A program made the translations under genes and the position numbers. Below are positions 24,983-36,406 of a stretch of 64,000 nt of DNA, in pieces. Below the pieces are notes generated by a model. That model saw nothing but the letters and a program-made list of their open reading frames with translations. It did not search any database and was not told the origin of the DNA. The stretch is from Papio anubis (lineage: Eukaryota > Chordata > Mammalia > Primates > Cercopithecidae). How positions within the stretch are numbered: the stretch's first letter is position 1; each line of letters begins with the position of its first letter. The stretch lies in the NCBI RefSeq assembly GCF_008728515.1, contig NC_044989.1, positions 78,021,754-78,085,753 of the forward strand, read 5' to 3'.

Positions 24983-25731
24983 TGTCTCACAACCAGGAAT
25001 AATTAGACAAGTGTACATCAAAGAGTGAGTGGAGTAGAATTTATTAAGTGAAAGGAAAGCTCTCAGCAAAAAAGAGAGGACGTGGGGGTTGGTTCTCCTA
25101 CCCAAAGACAGGAAAGTTCCTCAATATGGTTGAGCCTAGTGTTTCTTCTGGGCTGTATAGGTAGTGTGTGCTGATTGGTTTGTGAGTATGCAAAATGGTT
25201 AAAGCAAAGACACCACCCAAAGGTGGGCATGACAGTGTAGAAAATCAATTAGGCAGCTGGGCACAGTGTCTCATGCCTGTAATCCCAGCATTTTGAGAGG
25301 CCGAGGATACTGGATCACCTGAGGTCAGGAGTTCAAGGCCACCCTGGCAAACATGGTGAAACCTCATCTCTACTAAAAATACAAAAATTAGTTAGACAGG
25401 TTGGCATGTGCCTGTAATCCCAGCTACTTGGGAGGCTGAGGCATGAGAATTGCTTGAACCCAGGAAGTGGAGGTTGCAGTAAGCCGAGGTCCCACCACTG
25501 CACTCCAACTTGGGCTACACAGCAAATCTCTGTCTGAAAAAAAAAAGAAAAGAAAAAAACAGGTAAAATAGGTGAAAATGAGGATCAATCAGAAGAAAGC
25601 ATGCCAAACAGGAAGGTGGGTCACAATCCAATCCAAGGATTTACCCAGCACAGTTTCCAGCTTGAAGGTTGGATTTCACAGGGAACCCGTCCCAATCTGC
25701 CTAAGGATTTGTCTGCCTCCTGTCTCTATCA
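24983..25731 (-). mobile_element. ERV1-type solo LTR, antisense, containing an Alu
   Basis: On the minus strand it starts TGATAGAGACAGGAGGCAGAC and ends GGTTGTGAGACA. A polyadenylation signal (AATAAA, complement of TTTATT at 25040-25045) lies near the 3' end. The style is that of MER4-group LTRs. The Alu at 25256-25560 splits it. I could not see matching target-site duplications. Confidence 0.6.
25256..25560 (+). mobile_element. Alu (AluS-like), sense
   Basis: Complete, from GGGCACAGTGTCTCATGCC to a poly-A tail with G interruptions. Both monomers are present, with TACAAAAATTAG between them. Confidence 0.93.
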
Positions 25732-26036
25732 ATCACTAGCTGGTCTTTTCTGTTATTTTGCTCTTTTCCCTTGTTTTCATTCATTTTGTTTTGCCTCCTT
25801 CTGTCCTAGGTTATCTTTGATTTTATGCTGGATATTACATTTTAAAAAATTCATCCTGTTCACTGGCAACATTCATTACAGATATAAAGAATGGTATTGT
25901 TTTATATTTTTACAATTTCTTTAATGCCTGACTTAATATAAGACATACTGATTTATTAGATCTACTTCTGCTTTTCGTATGTTGTGATATCACACATTAT
26001 GTAGTCTCTGGAAAACTCTACTTACTTTACATATGA

Positions 26037-26050
26037 GAGAGAGAGAGAGA
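26037..26050. repeat. Short (GA)n run
   Basis: About seven GA units, within otherwise unassigned sequence. Confidence 0.8.
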
Positions 26051-26404
26051 ATGAAAAAAAATCAAATAAGATCTTAATATTGTTATATTATCTCAGGACT
26101 TCATCCTTTTACCTCTTGAGAGTGGGATGTTAATGGCTTCACATTGCTCCTGATTCACTATTTTTTGTTTGTGCCATTAAGTTTGTCAAAACAATTGAAA
26201 ATAGTAGAAACCTCACTTATAGAGCCATTGACTCTCATTTCTCTCTTTGTGACATTATGAATGCTAATCTCAAAAGCACAAAGTTAAAAAAAATCATTGC
26301 TTTTATCTTTAAATTACCTGGGTCTTCAATCTTCCATCCCTTTGGACAAGTGGAAAATTCCATACTGGTTGTTTTTGCTGGTAAAGTATCTGAAACATAC
26401 TAAA

Positions 26405-27062
26405 GTACCCGGTGGTAGGCAGCTTCTAAGATGACCCCTAATAGTTCCTACCTCGTAGTATTCACAGCCTTAGGTCATCCCCTCTTTCCCTTAAGTGTGA
26501 CCTGGACTGGCTTCAAAATAATTCTAAGAAACTATTTCACTTTCAAAATTACAGGTGATGAAAAGACTGTGGTTTACAGCTTGGGTATTCTCTCTCAGAT
26601 GGCCTCTTGAATGGTTCACTGTGCAGATAGCCAGCTCTCATGATGTGAGGCAGTCTCAGATGGTCTCTTGAATGGTTCACTCTGTAGATAGCCAGCTCTC
26701 ATGATGTGAGGCAGTCTCAGATGGTCTCTTGAATGGTTCACTCTGTAGATAGCCAGCTCTCATGATGTGAGGCAGAGTCATGTGGAGTAATCCACAGGGT
26801 GGTGGTGTTGAGGTCCATCAGAAAGCACATGAGTGAGTTTAGAAGATCCCTCCACTACCTCCTTTGAAATGAATCTTCAGATAAGATCACAACCCCAACT
26901 GGCAACTGGACAGCAAATTCAGGAGAGCACTTATTTCAAAGGTGCCTATGGGTTACGCTTTCCAAATTCCTGATCCTCAGAAATTGAGATGATAAATGCT
27001 TGTTTCTTTAAGATACAAAGATTTTTGATAATAAGCTATGCAGTAGTAGATAGTTAACACAG
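26405..27062 (+). mobile_element. MaLR LTR (MLT1-type), expanded by a 61 bp triplication
   Basis: The opening GGTAGGCAGCTTCTAAGATG and the end CAGTAGTAGATAGTTAACACAG follow the MLT1 LTR pattern, with a 'GAAATTGAGATGATAAATGCTTG' polyadenylation region at 26980-27002. The centre holds three tandem 61 bp units. Confidence 0.7.
26594..26776. repeat. 61 bp minisatellite, three copies
   Basis: Units at 26594-26654, 26655-26715 and 26716-26776, each starting CTCAGATGG. Copies 2 and 3 differ only at the last base. Copy 1 differs at three or four positions. The second duplication is therefore the more recent one. Confidence 0.95.
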
Positions 27063-27809
27063 TCTTCTCTTTCCTGGTTTTTCAGGTTTGTGCCGAATAT
27101 TCTCTTTGCTCAAACTCAAGCCCCTACTTCTAAAAATACAAAACATTGCCTCTCTTCTCTGAATCTTTCTTGAGGCAGGTTCTTAAATTTCTATACCTCC
27201 TTATGCACACAAAACACCTATTCCTTCTGACATCTTTCTACCTTTCAGAACCGTTGCTGGTGAAAAGAGTGAAGGTCCTTTGTGTACTTTTTACCTGAAT
27301 TCTCACGGATCTCTCTGCCTTTTCCAAACAAGGGCAATCTCCTTTCTTTGAGTCATTATTTTCTCACAAATCTTCTACTTGACTGAAGTGTTCAGGGCAC
27401 ATAGGGTGACTTCAGTATGCCTGAGTTTACAAAAGGTTTTTACCTTAAGTTATTTTTTTATTTTTGGTTCTATTACAGTATCTGAGGAAAGGAGCTAAGA
27501 GCTTGCATTTCTGTATTATATGAATTGAAAGTTCTGTTACCCACACATAAATTAATAATTTAATTTTTTGCCCCAAATCTTTTCTTAAAACCAACTCACT
27601 ATAATTTTCTAATTACAGAACAACTTCTTACATCAGAAAATGGATCTGCATTTCTACTCAGAATTCTGTCAGCCTAGGACTAATCTTACTAACTCATTAT
27701 TAAAAGCTTACTAATTCATTATTAAAATGCTTTGGTTCCCTTTTTATAATTTGTTCATTACAATCCATGTCCTAATGGAATGGACCTTTCTTTGTAATTG
27801 TTTACACAG
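27063..27809. other. Unassigned sequence
   Basis: No gene or repeat recognised. There is a near-duplicate word pair (ACTCATTATTAAAAGCTTACT / ATTCATTATTAAAATGCTT) near 27692-27731. Confidence 0.4.
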
Positions 27810-28184
27810 TGCCTTAGTCCAGTTGGGCTGCTATAACAAAAATGCCATATACTAGATGGTTTATAAGCAACACATATTTATTTCTCACAGTTCTGGAGGC
27901 TGAGAAGTCAAAGATTGAGGCACTGGCAGATTCAGTGTCTGGGAGCGCGCATTTCTCATAGATGGCATTTTCTTACTGCACACTTACATGGTGAAAGGGT
28001 CTAGTTAATTATCTGTGTTCTCTTTTATAAGGGCACTAATTACAGTCATGAGGGCTTGATCCTTATGACCTAATATCCACCCAAAGTCTTCACCTCCTAT
28101 TATCATCACACTGGGTGTTAAAATTTCAGAATGTGAATTTGGTGGCAGGGGGCACAAGTGTGTTATGGGGGACAGATCATAACA
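27810..28184 (-). mobile_element. MaLR LTR (MST/MLT1-type), antisense
   Basis: Matches the reverse complement of a MaLR LTR: TTAGTCCAGTTGGGCTGCTA, TTCTCACAGTTCTGGAGGC, TTTTATAAGGGCACTAATTAC and TGACCTAATATCC, ending near ATCATAACA. A GC-rich interruption (GGGAGCGCGCAT) lies at 27941-27952. Confidence 0.85.
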
Positions 28185-28631
28185 CATATATCTGTATTTG
28201 TTTTATTTTTCAGAAAGTGATCATATTATTTCTGTGACATATTATGACAGAAAATAATACTACCTTTACACTTGAATCACAATATAGCTATCAAATATAC
28301 CTTTTCTTGTAAAACTCCATTATATGGAATTTAATATTTAAAAGTGATATTTTAGGCAAATTATATTATTTTTATTACTATCATTTGTAAGTAAACTGTC
28401 ACCAAGGACTAATGGAAGAAACACACTTCAGTCTACTTGGTATTTTCAAAACTCCTTTCACCAGGTATCGGATTGGCCTCACAGCTTAATCCTTTCATTC
28501 CACATTTAAAGAATTTCCCATGATTGTCCTCATATAACAACAATCTCTCTGTGCATAAGTAGATTAATTCTTATCTATTTTATACTTTAAACACTCATAC
28601 TTCTAGGTATTTTCTACATACTTCTAATTAG

Positions 28632-28667
28632 ACTGTAATTTGTAATTTCTTCTGCACCAACCTAATA
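28632..28667. mobile_element. MADE1/mariner terminal remnant
   Basis: The end ...TTCTGCACCAACCTAATA matches the terminal inverted repeat of MADE1 (Hsmar1-derived), followed by TA. Only one half is present. Confidence 0.5.
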
Positions 28668-28676
28668 CAAAATAAC

Positions 28677-28698
28677 TTTTTTTTTTTTTTTTTTTTTT
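28677..28698. repeat. Poly-T run (22 nt)
   Basis: Uninterrupted T tract just after the MADE1-like remnant. It may be the tail of a lost antisense retroposon, but no body follows. Confidence 0.95.
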
Positions 28699-28933
28699 GA
28701 TTTCACAGGCCTTAATTTATATCAATCACTTTTAAGAAAAGTGAGGTTGAGTAATATTTTTTGAGTCTCTACAATTTATTTAGTGGCATATACACTGCAG
28801 ATTTCATTCTCTTATCTTTCACATTAGCAATGCAGTTATATATTAGAACAGGACCTTATTAAGATAATAATGAAGATATTTTTCACTGCTCCAGTGGTCA
28901 CAATTGGATTTTCGTCATTCAGATACCTAAGAA

Positions 28934-29262
28934 TAGTGAACCACAGTCTTTTTGGCACCAGGGATCAGTTTTGTGGAAGATACTTTTTCCACAGATGGGG
29001 TGGGGAGTACAGTTTGCAGATGAAACTGTTCCATCAACAGGAATTATATTCTCATAAGGAGCACCCTACCTAGATCCCTCACATGCATGGTTCACAGTAG
29101 GGTTCATGCTCCTGTGAGACTCTGATGCCACCACTGATCTGAGAGGAGACAGAGCTCAGGCAGTAATGCTTGCTCCTCACTGCTCACCTCTGGCTTTGCA
29201 GCCCCGTTCCTAACAGGCCATGGACTGGTACAGGTCCCTGGCCCAGGGGTTGGGGACCACTG
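28934..29262 (-). mobile_element. MER1B (hAT-Charlie, non-autonomous) with perfect target-site duplication
   Basis: The plus strand carries TTTTTGGCACCAGGGATC near the left end and GGGGTTGGGGACCACTG at the right end, the terminal repeats of MER1. The length (329 bp) fits MER1B. Perfect 8 bp duplications CCTAAGAA lie at 28926-28933 and 29263-29270, as expected for hAT transposition. No transposase is encoded. Confidence 0.88.
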
Positions 29263-29270
29263 CCTAAGAA

Positions 29271-29939
29271 CATAAATATGGAAATATTTTTGCTGACATG
29301 CACCTAACCATTAGGTGGCTAAAAACCTTTTAGCACCCTGGGTAGGATTGAGAGTGGAAATTACTGACTGAGAGAAACAGCAAAATACATTCCTCCCATT
29401 GAGAATAAATCACTCTACAATTGGGTTTAATTGCTGGACCTACTTGGTAACTAACAAAAATACCAAACATAATTGATTGCCTCATCATTTGAAAACAAGA
29501 GGTCACTGAATCAAATAAATGATAGGTAAATTTAGAACCAATAAAACAAAACATTTTGGATACAAGTTATTTCACTCTTCGACCTGTTGCCATGAGAGTC
29601 CCATAAATGGACCAGATTTATAATTAGCTGACTTTCAGTCAATTATAAATAATGACCACTGACACATACAATGCATTCACAAGTAGATGCTTAGATTACC
29701 ACAAAGGTCTTAAGAACTAAAAAATCAATAATGTAATGAGCTTTGTTTTTTGCTACAGACCAACAAAAAATACACCCTGCAATTTTATTAAAAATTCAGG
29801 ATGAAAGATTTATATACACTTATGACTAAAATGTAATCATTATTGTAAGAGTGCATGGTAAGCATGACATTATATTTCACTAGTCTTGCTACATTTTAAA
29901 ATTAATTTGTTCATTCATCTGTCCATTCAGAAAGGATGC
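29271..29939. other. Unassigned sequence
   Basis: Nothing recognised. A 74 aa minus-strand frame (29330-29554) has no features of a real gene. Confidence 0.4.
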
Positions 29940-31165
29940 TACTATGATATACAACCTCTAAATGGCCCCCGACGAATCCCCAAATCATGTTATTTATGTC
30001 ATTGTGGAATCCCTTCTTTTTGAGCATGGACTAGATCATGTAACTCACCTCAAATGAATATAATATGGAAAAAGTGATGTTACTTCCAAGATTGATTATA
30101 AAGGGATTATGACTTTTTCTCTACTAGGCCCTATTTTACTCTCTCTCTCTCTCTTTTTCTTTCTCTCTCTCTATCTGTCTCTCTTTCTGTTCATCTGTCT
30201 CTCACTCTTTCTCTCTGTCAAAGCCCTGATTCTAAGGAAAACAGGAAGGTATGTTTTAGTGAATTCTCATGCTTTTGTTTTGGCCCAGCATCCATTTTGA
30301 ATGTAAATCTAACGTTCTCATACTAGAAGCAGGACTCAGTCACACTTGACACAGTTTCCAGTTCTTTAACCACATCCCCACTCAGTTCCCAAATTTGATT
30401 GGTCCACATATTTGTCTGAAACAACTGCTCCCTGGTGACCACTTCTACTTCCCTATGGGACAGCTAGATAAAGCCTACCTGACTGGCCCCACTGACCCTC
30501 AGACCTCACATGAACTGTACAGGTATGTCACAGTGACTACCTCCCAGTCACAGCACTACGTCCTGGAACTCTAAAATTCATGTTTGCTTACTTTAAACCC
30601 ACCAACTAGAACTCTCTGTGGGTAACCTATTTGGATAAGGTCCTGGATCCAATAAAGGCATTGGCTGATAGTGGCCCCTCTCTCTGTCTCTCTCTCTCTC
30701 TCTGCACACTCCCTGATCTCTTTGAGTGGCCTCCAGCATGAGTGTAAATCTCATGACCTCTAAGTAATAAAATCTTTATTTTCATCTTGTGTCTTGCCAG
30801 ATCATTGAAATAATACTCTCTATCTTAAGGATCCTAAATTAAAATACATACTATAAACAGCCCTACACAGAGGCACGTGTGCCAAAACGATTATCTTTCT
30901 GGCTAACTGCCAGTAACAATCTGAGGGCAGCCAACAGCCAAATAAGTGACCTTATAAGAGAATTCTACCCCCAGTGGAGGCTTTAAATAATCACAACCCT
31001 GGCAAAGACCTTAATTGTAGCATTATGAGAATTCTGAATCACAGGTACGCAGCTAAATAGTGCCTATATTCTTAATTCAGAGAAATTGTGATGTAACAAA
31101 TGCTTGTTGAATAAGCTCCTAAGTTTTGGGGTTATTTGTTATGAAGCAATACATAAATAAAACAG
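29940..31165 (+). mobile_element. MaLR MLT1-type LTR, split by a younger LTR
   Basis: The left part (29940-30226) has the MLT1 opening (ACAACCTCTAAATGGCCCCC, CCAAATCATGTT) and a CT-rich middle. The right part (30864-31165) has GGCTAACTGCC, then CTAAGTTTTGGGGTTATTTG and GAAGCAATACATAA, the usual MLT1 end. The two halves join cleanly once 30227-30863 is removed. Confidence 0.75.
30227..30859 (+). mobile_element. ERV1-type solo LTR nested in MLT1
   Basis: Begins TG (TGATTCTAAGG) and ends CA (ATAAACA), flanked by GCCC at 30223-30226 and 30860-30863, a 4 bp duplication typical of ERV1. It has AATAAA signals at 30651-30656 and 30766-30771 and a CT microsatellite at about 30678-30702. I do not recognise the subfamily. 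Confidence 0.7.
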
Positions 31166-31179
31166 TTAAGTATTAATAC

Positions 31180-31410
31180 ATAGATTCTATAATCAAATGA
31201 CCTGTGATGAATTTCTGGCTCCATAATTCTTAGCTTCTTTACTTTAGTCAATTTATAAATTTTCTATGTATCAACGTCCTTATTTATAAAGCAGGTATAA
31301 TAAGAGTACCTCTCACATCAAGTTCTTTCAAGTTTAAAACCCAAATATACATACAAAGATCTTAGAGCAGTGCCTGATTCACAGTAGTCACTTAAATGTT
31401 AGCTATTGAA
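31180..31410 (+). mobile_element. MIR (tRNA-derived SINE), sense
   Basis: The consensus order is readable: GATTCTATAATC, TTTCTGGCTCCATAATTC, the core region, TTATTTATAAAGCAGGTATAATAAGAGTACCT, and the end TTAGAGCAGTGCCTGATTCACAGTAG with TGTTAGCTATT. Long and fairly complete for this ancient family. Confidence 0.8.
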
Positions 31411-31504
31411 GCTCATGTATTTGAACAATAATATTAAGAATATAAAAAGTTACTAATACACTTTGTGAAATTGAACAGGTGACATAATCACCTGGGGTCT
31501 CAGT

Positions 31505-31690
31505 ATTCTTTCATTCATTCAAAAATATTTACTAAGCACCAATTCTGCATCAACCTGCATAGTTATAGGAAGAGGGAGAGAAAGCAACAGGAATAATAGT
31601 GCTGCCATTAAGTGAAAGAGGAAGACTGCAGGAGAAACAGATTTGAGCGAGAATATAAGGGGCAGTCAAATACCAAGAGTGAAGTTGTAT
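31505..31690 (-). mobile_element. L2 3' end, antisense
   Basis: TTCATTCATTCAAAAATATTTACTAAGCACC (31509-31539) is the reverse complement of the L2 3' end. The following GAGAGAAAGCAACAGG-type text is consistent. Confidence 0.6.
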
Positions 31691-31750
31691 GAGCTGTCAA
31701 TACTTGTGCAGTTAATATGTTATCATTATCTAAGGTGCATTATCTAAGGA

Positions 31751-31862
31751 GCGGTCATTCTCAAACATTTAAGAGCATCTGATATAGGGCTCAAGAAGTT
31801 GCATTTCAACACAATGACAAATAATACTACAGCTGCTGCTCCAGGAATCACACTAGAGCCCA
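31751..31862 (+). mobile_element. MER20, internally deleted
   Basis: GTCATTCTCAAACATTTAAGAGCATCTGA matches the left end and AGAAGTTGCATTTCAACA to AGCTGCTGCTCCAGGAATCACACT the right part; the centre is missing. Confidence 0.65.
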
Positions 31863-33189
31863 TTAATGTGGAATATGCTAAAACAATAATAAAAACGTGA
31901 GTTTGATTATTATTATTATCATTTATAATCATCGGGGAAAAAAATGCTTGTCCCCTTAAATATAAAAGTAGTTCTCGGTTTAATTGAGAAACAATTGCTA
32001 TGGTTACTATGGGAATTTAGTAAATTTTTTGAGTATAAAATATAACCTTCCAATCAACACATTTTTCCTATATAAATGTAATAAACATTGTATTGCACAT
32101 GGAAATCAATAAGTGGAAATCTTAGTTACACTGTCAGTTCCAAAATAAACAGACTTAGCTGAAAATATTTGTTTCAGGTTTAAGTTACTAGGATATAGAA
32201 GTTATCCCTATCTATTTAATGTTGTGTAATATTATTTAAAATTGTATTTTTAAAATTTTATTTTTCAAAGGTCTATTCCTACTATATATTGACTTTGTAA
32301 TGGAGGCCGTATTAAATTTTTGTATTGCTCTTAAATTTTTAACATCTTTCTTAGGATTTTCTACATAAATAGTCATTTGTAAACAAATGCATTATACTCC
32401 TTTATTTCCAATCAATATATTTTTAAATGTTTTTTCTTGCTTAAATGTATTAGCTAGGGTCTCTAGTAGAATGCTAATTGGAAGTATGGAGCAAATGTAT
32501 TTTCTTTCTTCAAAAATTAGGAAGGAATAATCAATTTTCTACCATTATGTATGATCCTTACTGTAGAATTTTTACAGATACCCTTTATACAGCTTTTTAT
32601 ATTTTTCTGATCATATTTATAATGAATAAATTTTTAATTTTATCAAAAGCTTTTTCTGTACTTCTTGAGATGACTATAGATTTTTTTTTAAATTATAGCA
32701 ATGTGGAGAAAATACCTTAATTGTTTTGAATGCTAAACTAACATTTCATTCCCAGAATAAAATATTTCTTATGTTGCTGGATTTGGTTGTTAAACTTCTG
32801 TAAAAAATCATTGCATTATATTTAAGGGGTACTCATCTGTATTTTTAAAACTTTGACATAATTTGGTCTGTAATGATGAATTCTTAAAATGAGTTTTAAG
32901 TATTTTCCACTAATTTCTTGGGAAAGTTTTGTGTAAAAGTGTTATTTTTTCTTGAAATATTTGATATAATTCACCAACGAAAGTAATTAGCCCAGGATTT
33001 TTCTTTATTGGAATATTTTTATTTATTAATTTAATTTCTTTAACAGACATAGTGTTATTCTGGTTTTATGTTTCTTCAGTTATATTGTTAGTTTATATTA
33101 TTTAAAGCATTTGCACATTTCATCAAGAATGTCAAATTTGACAAAGATTTACTGATACTTTTTTCTTTTTATTGTTGTAACACTTGTAG

Positions 33190-33405
33190 CAGAGGCTAGC
33201 AAACTTTTCTTCTGTAAGAAGCCAGATTGGAAATATTTTAGGCTTCTCAGTTAGTGTGGTCTCTGACATAACTGTTCAAATCTGTTGTAATGTGAAAGTA
33301 GCCATAGAGAACACAAAAATAAATGGATGTGGCTATGTTACAGTACAATTTTTTTTCCCCCACAAAAACAGGCTGTAGGCAATACTTGGTTTTGAGAACT
33401 TAATA
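33190..33405 (+). mobile_element. hAT-Charlie non-autonomous element (MER58-like)
   Basis: CAGAGGCTAGCAAACTTTT, GGAAATATTTTAGGCTTCTC, TGTGAAAGTAGCCATAGAGA and GGATGTGGCTATGTTACAGTA follow the consensus order of a common Charlie-type MITE. I am confident of the superfamily, less so of the name. Confidence 0.75.
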
Positions 33406-34026
33406 TGCTGATTCCTAATTTAGACATATCTAGATGTATAAATAGGATCAATTGTCATGTGCCCTGTTGTGTTACAGAGAGTGTCAATTTATGTTTTTTC
33501 TTTCTTTTTCCCTCATCAGATTATATAGTGGCTTTTCCTTTTTATTTGTCTTTCTAAAGAGCAAAATTTTGGTTTGATACATTTTCTCTATCTATTTTTT
33601 TGGATATAACTTTCTTTTCTAAAATTTTGGGTGAATATTTAAAGTATGCGTTTTAAACCTTTCTTCTTTTCTAGTATAAGCGCTCAAGATTTATAATTTT
33701 TCTAAGCATATAGAAGGAATTTGTACCCCACACATTTTAATAAGATATTTTACAAATCTTTTTCACCTTGAAATATTTTCTAAATATCCTTCTGATTTCT
33801 TCTTTGATTAGTTAGTTACATAAAAGTGTGTTTCTTATTTTTCAAATTGTTCTGAATTTTTCCAGATATATTTTTGTTATTGTTTCTATTTAAATCCCTG
33901 GTAATGAAAAACCAAACTCTGTATAATTTCAAATCTTTGATATTTCCTGAGACTTTTAAAAGAATCACTCAACATATGTTCCATCTCATTAAATGATCTA
34001 TGTATGCTTGAAAAAAATGTTTATCT

Positions 34027-34084
34027 ATTGCACCACCACAATTCAGCCTGGGTGACAGAGCAAAATTCTGTCTCAAAAAAAAAC
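34027..34084 (+). mobile_element. Alu 3' end fragment
   Basis: CAGCCTGGGTGACAGAGCAA followed by TTCTGTCTC and an A run. Only the last 60 bp of an Alu, lying inside the antisense L1. Confidence 0.85.
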
Positions 34085-34908
34085 CTTGATCTTATCCTTT
34101 TTGAGTACAATTTTTATAAATATCTGTTAGGTTATGAAGTTGTTTAAATCAGTTACATCTTTATTTTTTGTCTATTATATCAATTACTGAGAAATAGATG
34201 TTAACAATCTCTCAATATATTTGTGAGTTTCTGCATCATGGATTCTGAATATCTTTATTGGTTTTATCTTCATTGGCATTGTCACATCTTTTAAATAAAT
34301 TTACTATTTTTAAATTATGAAGCACTACTTTAAGATAGTGACTGGTAGCACTCACCGTCTTAAAGTGTATTTTGTTGGATGTTAATGTGGAGACATTAGC
34401 TTTCTGTAAGTGGTGTTTGCATAGTGCATCCAAATGTTTAATTTTAACTATAAAATGAATCTGTTACAATCAACATATAATTGTGTCTTGTTTTTTTAAT
34501 ACATCCTGATACGCTTTCATTTTAATTGGATTATTTGGTGCCTTTATATTTTGTGTGATTTGTTATATGTTTTCTATTATGCCTGCCATATTGTTATTTG
34601 ACTTCCACTGTTTTCTGGTTCATAACTTTTCTAAAAGGAAGTCAGTAATAATTCATAATGCTGTTTTCTTTATTCCATGTAATATTTTTCTAGCTGCTTG
34701 TAAGATTTTTTTTAATGTACCTTAAATGTTCAGTTATACTATATGTGCTTGGGGTTCTCTAAACTTATTATGTTTATAAATTAATATCTTTTAGCACATT
34801 TGGAAATTTTTGCCTTTTTAAGTCTTCTAGAAAAAGTCATGAAATATGTTGTTATTCCACAAATATCTCTTTTCTTTCTCTAGGCTATCAAGTACTTTGC
34901 TCTTAAAT

Positions 34909-34956
34909 TGATCTGATAAACCTCTTAAACCCTTAAAATGATATGATAAACCTCTT
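34909..34956. repeat. Short local duplication, 30 bp spacing
   Basis: TGATCTGATAAACCTCTT (34909-34926) and TGATATGATAAACCTCTT (34939-34956) differ at one base. Confidence 0.8.
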
Positions 34957-35331
34957 GATATAGTCCCACAGATCACAAAGATTCATCATTTTCCTCTCTA
35001 GTGGTCCCTCTATGCTCTTTAAATCAGATATTTCTATTAATTTGTCTTTACATTTGCTGACTCTCTTTTCTATCATGTTTATGATGATGATCAGTTCATT
35101 AATTATTTGTTTTTAATTTTATAAATTTTATTTTTTAAATATAATTTGCTTTTGGTTTAAAAAATCTTATTTTGACTAAATTATATATTTTCATTTATTA
35201 TGAGCATGTTTTCATTTATGTCATTTATCATTACTATAGTAGTTAGTTTATAATTTTTTCTGTTAAGCCAATATTTAGTTCATCTCAATGTATATCACAG
35301 TTGATTGCCCCTATTTTTTGCAATGTAGGTC

Positions 35332-35697
35332 TACTATGGTCTAGATATATATGTTTCCCAAAACTCATATGTTGCCATTCTAACCCCAATGTGATAGTAT
35401 TAGGAGGTGGGACCTTGGCATGTGATTAGGTCATGAGGATGGAGCCCTAAAGAATGGGATTGCTCTCCTTGTAAAGAAGACCTCAGAGAGATTTCTTGCT
35501 CCTTCACCCTGTTAAGTCACAGAAAAAAAAAAATCTAGTTCTGAACCAGAAAGCAGGCCTTCACCAGATACTGATTCTGCTGGTATGATGACATTGGACT
35601 TCCTAGCTTTTAGATCTGTGAGAAAGACATTTCTCTTGTTTATAAGCTACCCAGTTGATCGTCTTTTGCCGTAACTACACAAATGGATTAAGATAGG
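35332..35697 (+). mobile_element. MaLR LTR (MST/MLT1-type), sense, within the L1
   Basis: Opening TATGGTCTAGATATATATG, then AAACTCATATGTTGCCATTC, GATAGTATTAGGAGGTGGGACC, GCAGGCCTTCACCAG, TTTATAAGCTACCCAGT and the end ACAAATGGATTAAGATAG. The L1 continues on both sides. Confidence 0.85.
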
Positions 35698-36146
35698 GTC
35701 ATATTTCTCCCTGCATATCTGATAATGTTAGATTTTTCCTAGGCATTGTAAATGATACATTGTAGAGACTGGATTCTGTTTTGGCCTTCTGAGGTGACCT
35801 GTTTCTATTTTTTTAATGTTGTTTGTTTTAAAAGGAAGATAACATGTCAGTACTTGAAATAAGATGTCTGTCTCTCCTGTGTTGGAAAGCAGCAGAAATC
35901 TTTTCTGTTCTTTTAGCTCTAGCTGTGTTACTTGGAGTATTTTCTGGGAATTTGAATTTTGCAGACCTGACCAATATTTAGATCTAGTTTATAAGTAAGA
36001 AAGACGTGGCCTTCTGTTGCTCTGTTTCTAAAGAAATTTTCCTCCTCCTTTTCCAGTTGTGGCAGTTATCTGGATTTACGTACTCTGGTTATTCAAGTCA
36101 GTTGAGATAATCGCTTTTCTATTGGAGTCTTAACCACCCCTTATAG

Positions 36147-36406
36147 CACTAGGTGAGGACTTTTCCACTCATAAAAATTGGAAAGGTATCCAATATATCT
36201 TCATTTTTCTGCTTTCTGTATTAGTTAATTATTTCTATAATAGATGATTATGTTATCCATGTTATCTCATTTATTACACTGGGTAGGAACTTTTCTCAAA
36301 TAAAAATTTATAAAAATGGGAAAGGTATCCAGGTTTCTTCATTTTCCTGCTTTACTGTTAGTTGATTATTTTTATAATAGCTGATTATGTTATCCATTTT
36401 ACATAT
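36147..36406. repeat. 130 bp tandem duplication
   Basis: Copy 1 (36147-36276) and copy 2 (36277-36406) share CACTxGGTxxGxACTTTTC, GGAAAGGTATCCA and GATTATGTTATCCAT in the same order. They have diverged by many substitutions and small indels, so the duplication is old. Confidence 0.8.

Larger units (their letters stand above)
24330..25950 (-). mobile_element. Old L1M/HAL1-like element, antisense, split by an LTR
   Basis: 24330-24982 and 25732-25950 resemble the antisense 5' part of an old L1 or HAL1. The first holds T/C-rich text with 'CTTATCAATTATTCTCAAACC' and 'AATGCCAATTTTAAGC'. After the LTR the sequence resumes with 'TTATGCTGGATATTACA' (25823-25839), which fits. The LTR and an Alu interrupt it. 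Confidence 0.5.
32265..36146 (-). mobile_element. Old L1 (L1M-type), antisense, about 3 kb after removing insertions
   Basis: Plus-strand text runs through reverse-complement L1. It starts with ORF2 RT (GTATTGCTCTTAAATTTTTAACAT, AATTTTATCAAAAGCTTTTTCTG at 32635-32657, AATTCACCAACGAAAGTAATTAGCCCAGGA at 32968-32998). It continues to the endonuclease side (TGTTGGATGTTAATGTGGAGAC, ATTGGATTATTTGGTGCC). Beyond about 34700 it has the T-rich 5' region, ending near CAAGTCAGTTGAGATAATCGC (36095-36115). It carries a hAT element, an Alu 3' end and a MaLR LTR. No ORF survives. Confidence 0.8.

Noticed and set aside
26594..26776. Possible CRISPR-like array
   Set aside because: The 61 bp units are directly adjacent with no spacers, and the setting is an LTR in a mammalian genome.
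28677..28698. Tail of a processed pseudogene
   Set aside because: The poly-T run has no recognisable retrocopy next to it and no duplication around it.
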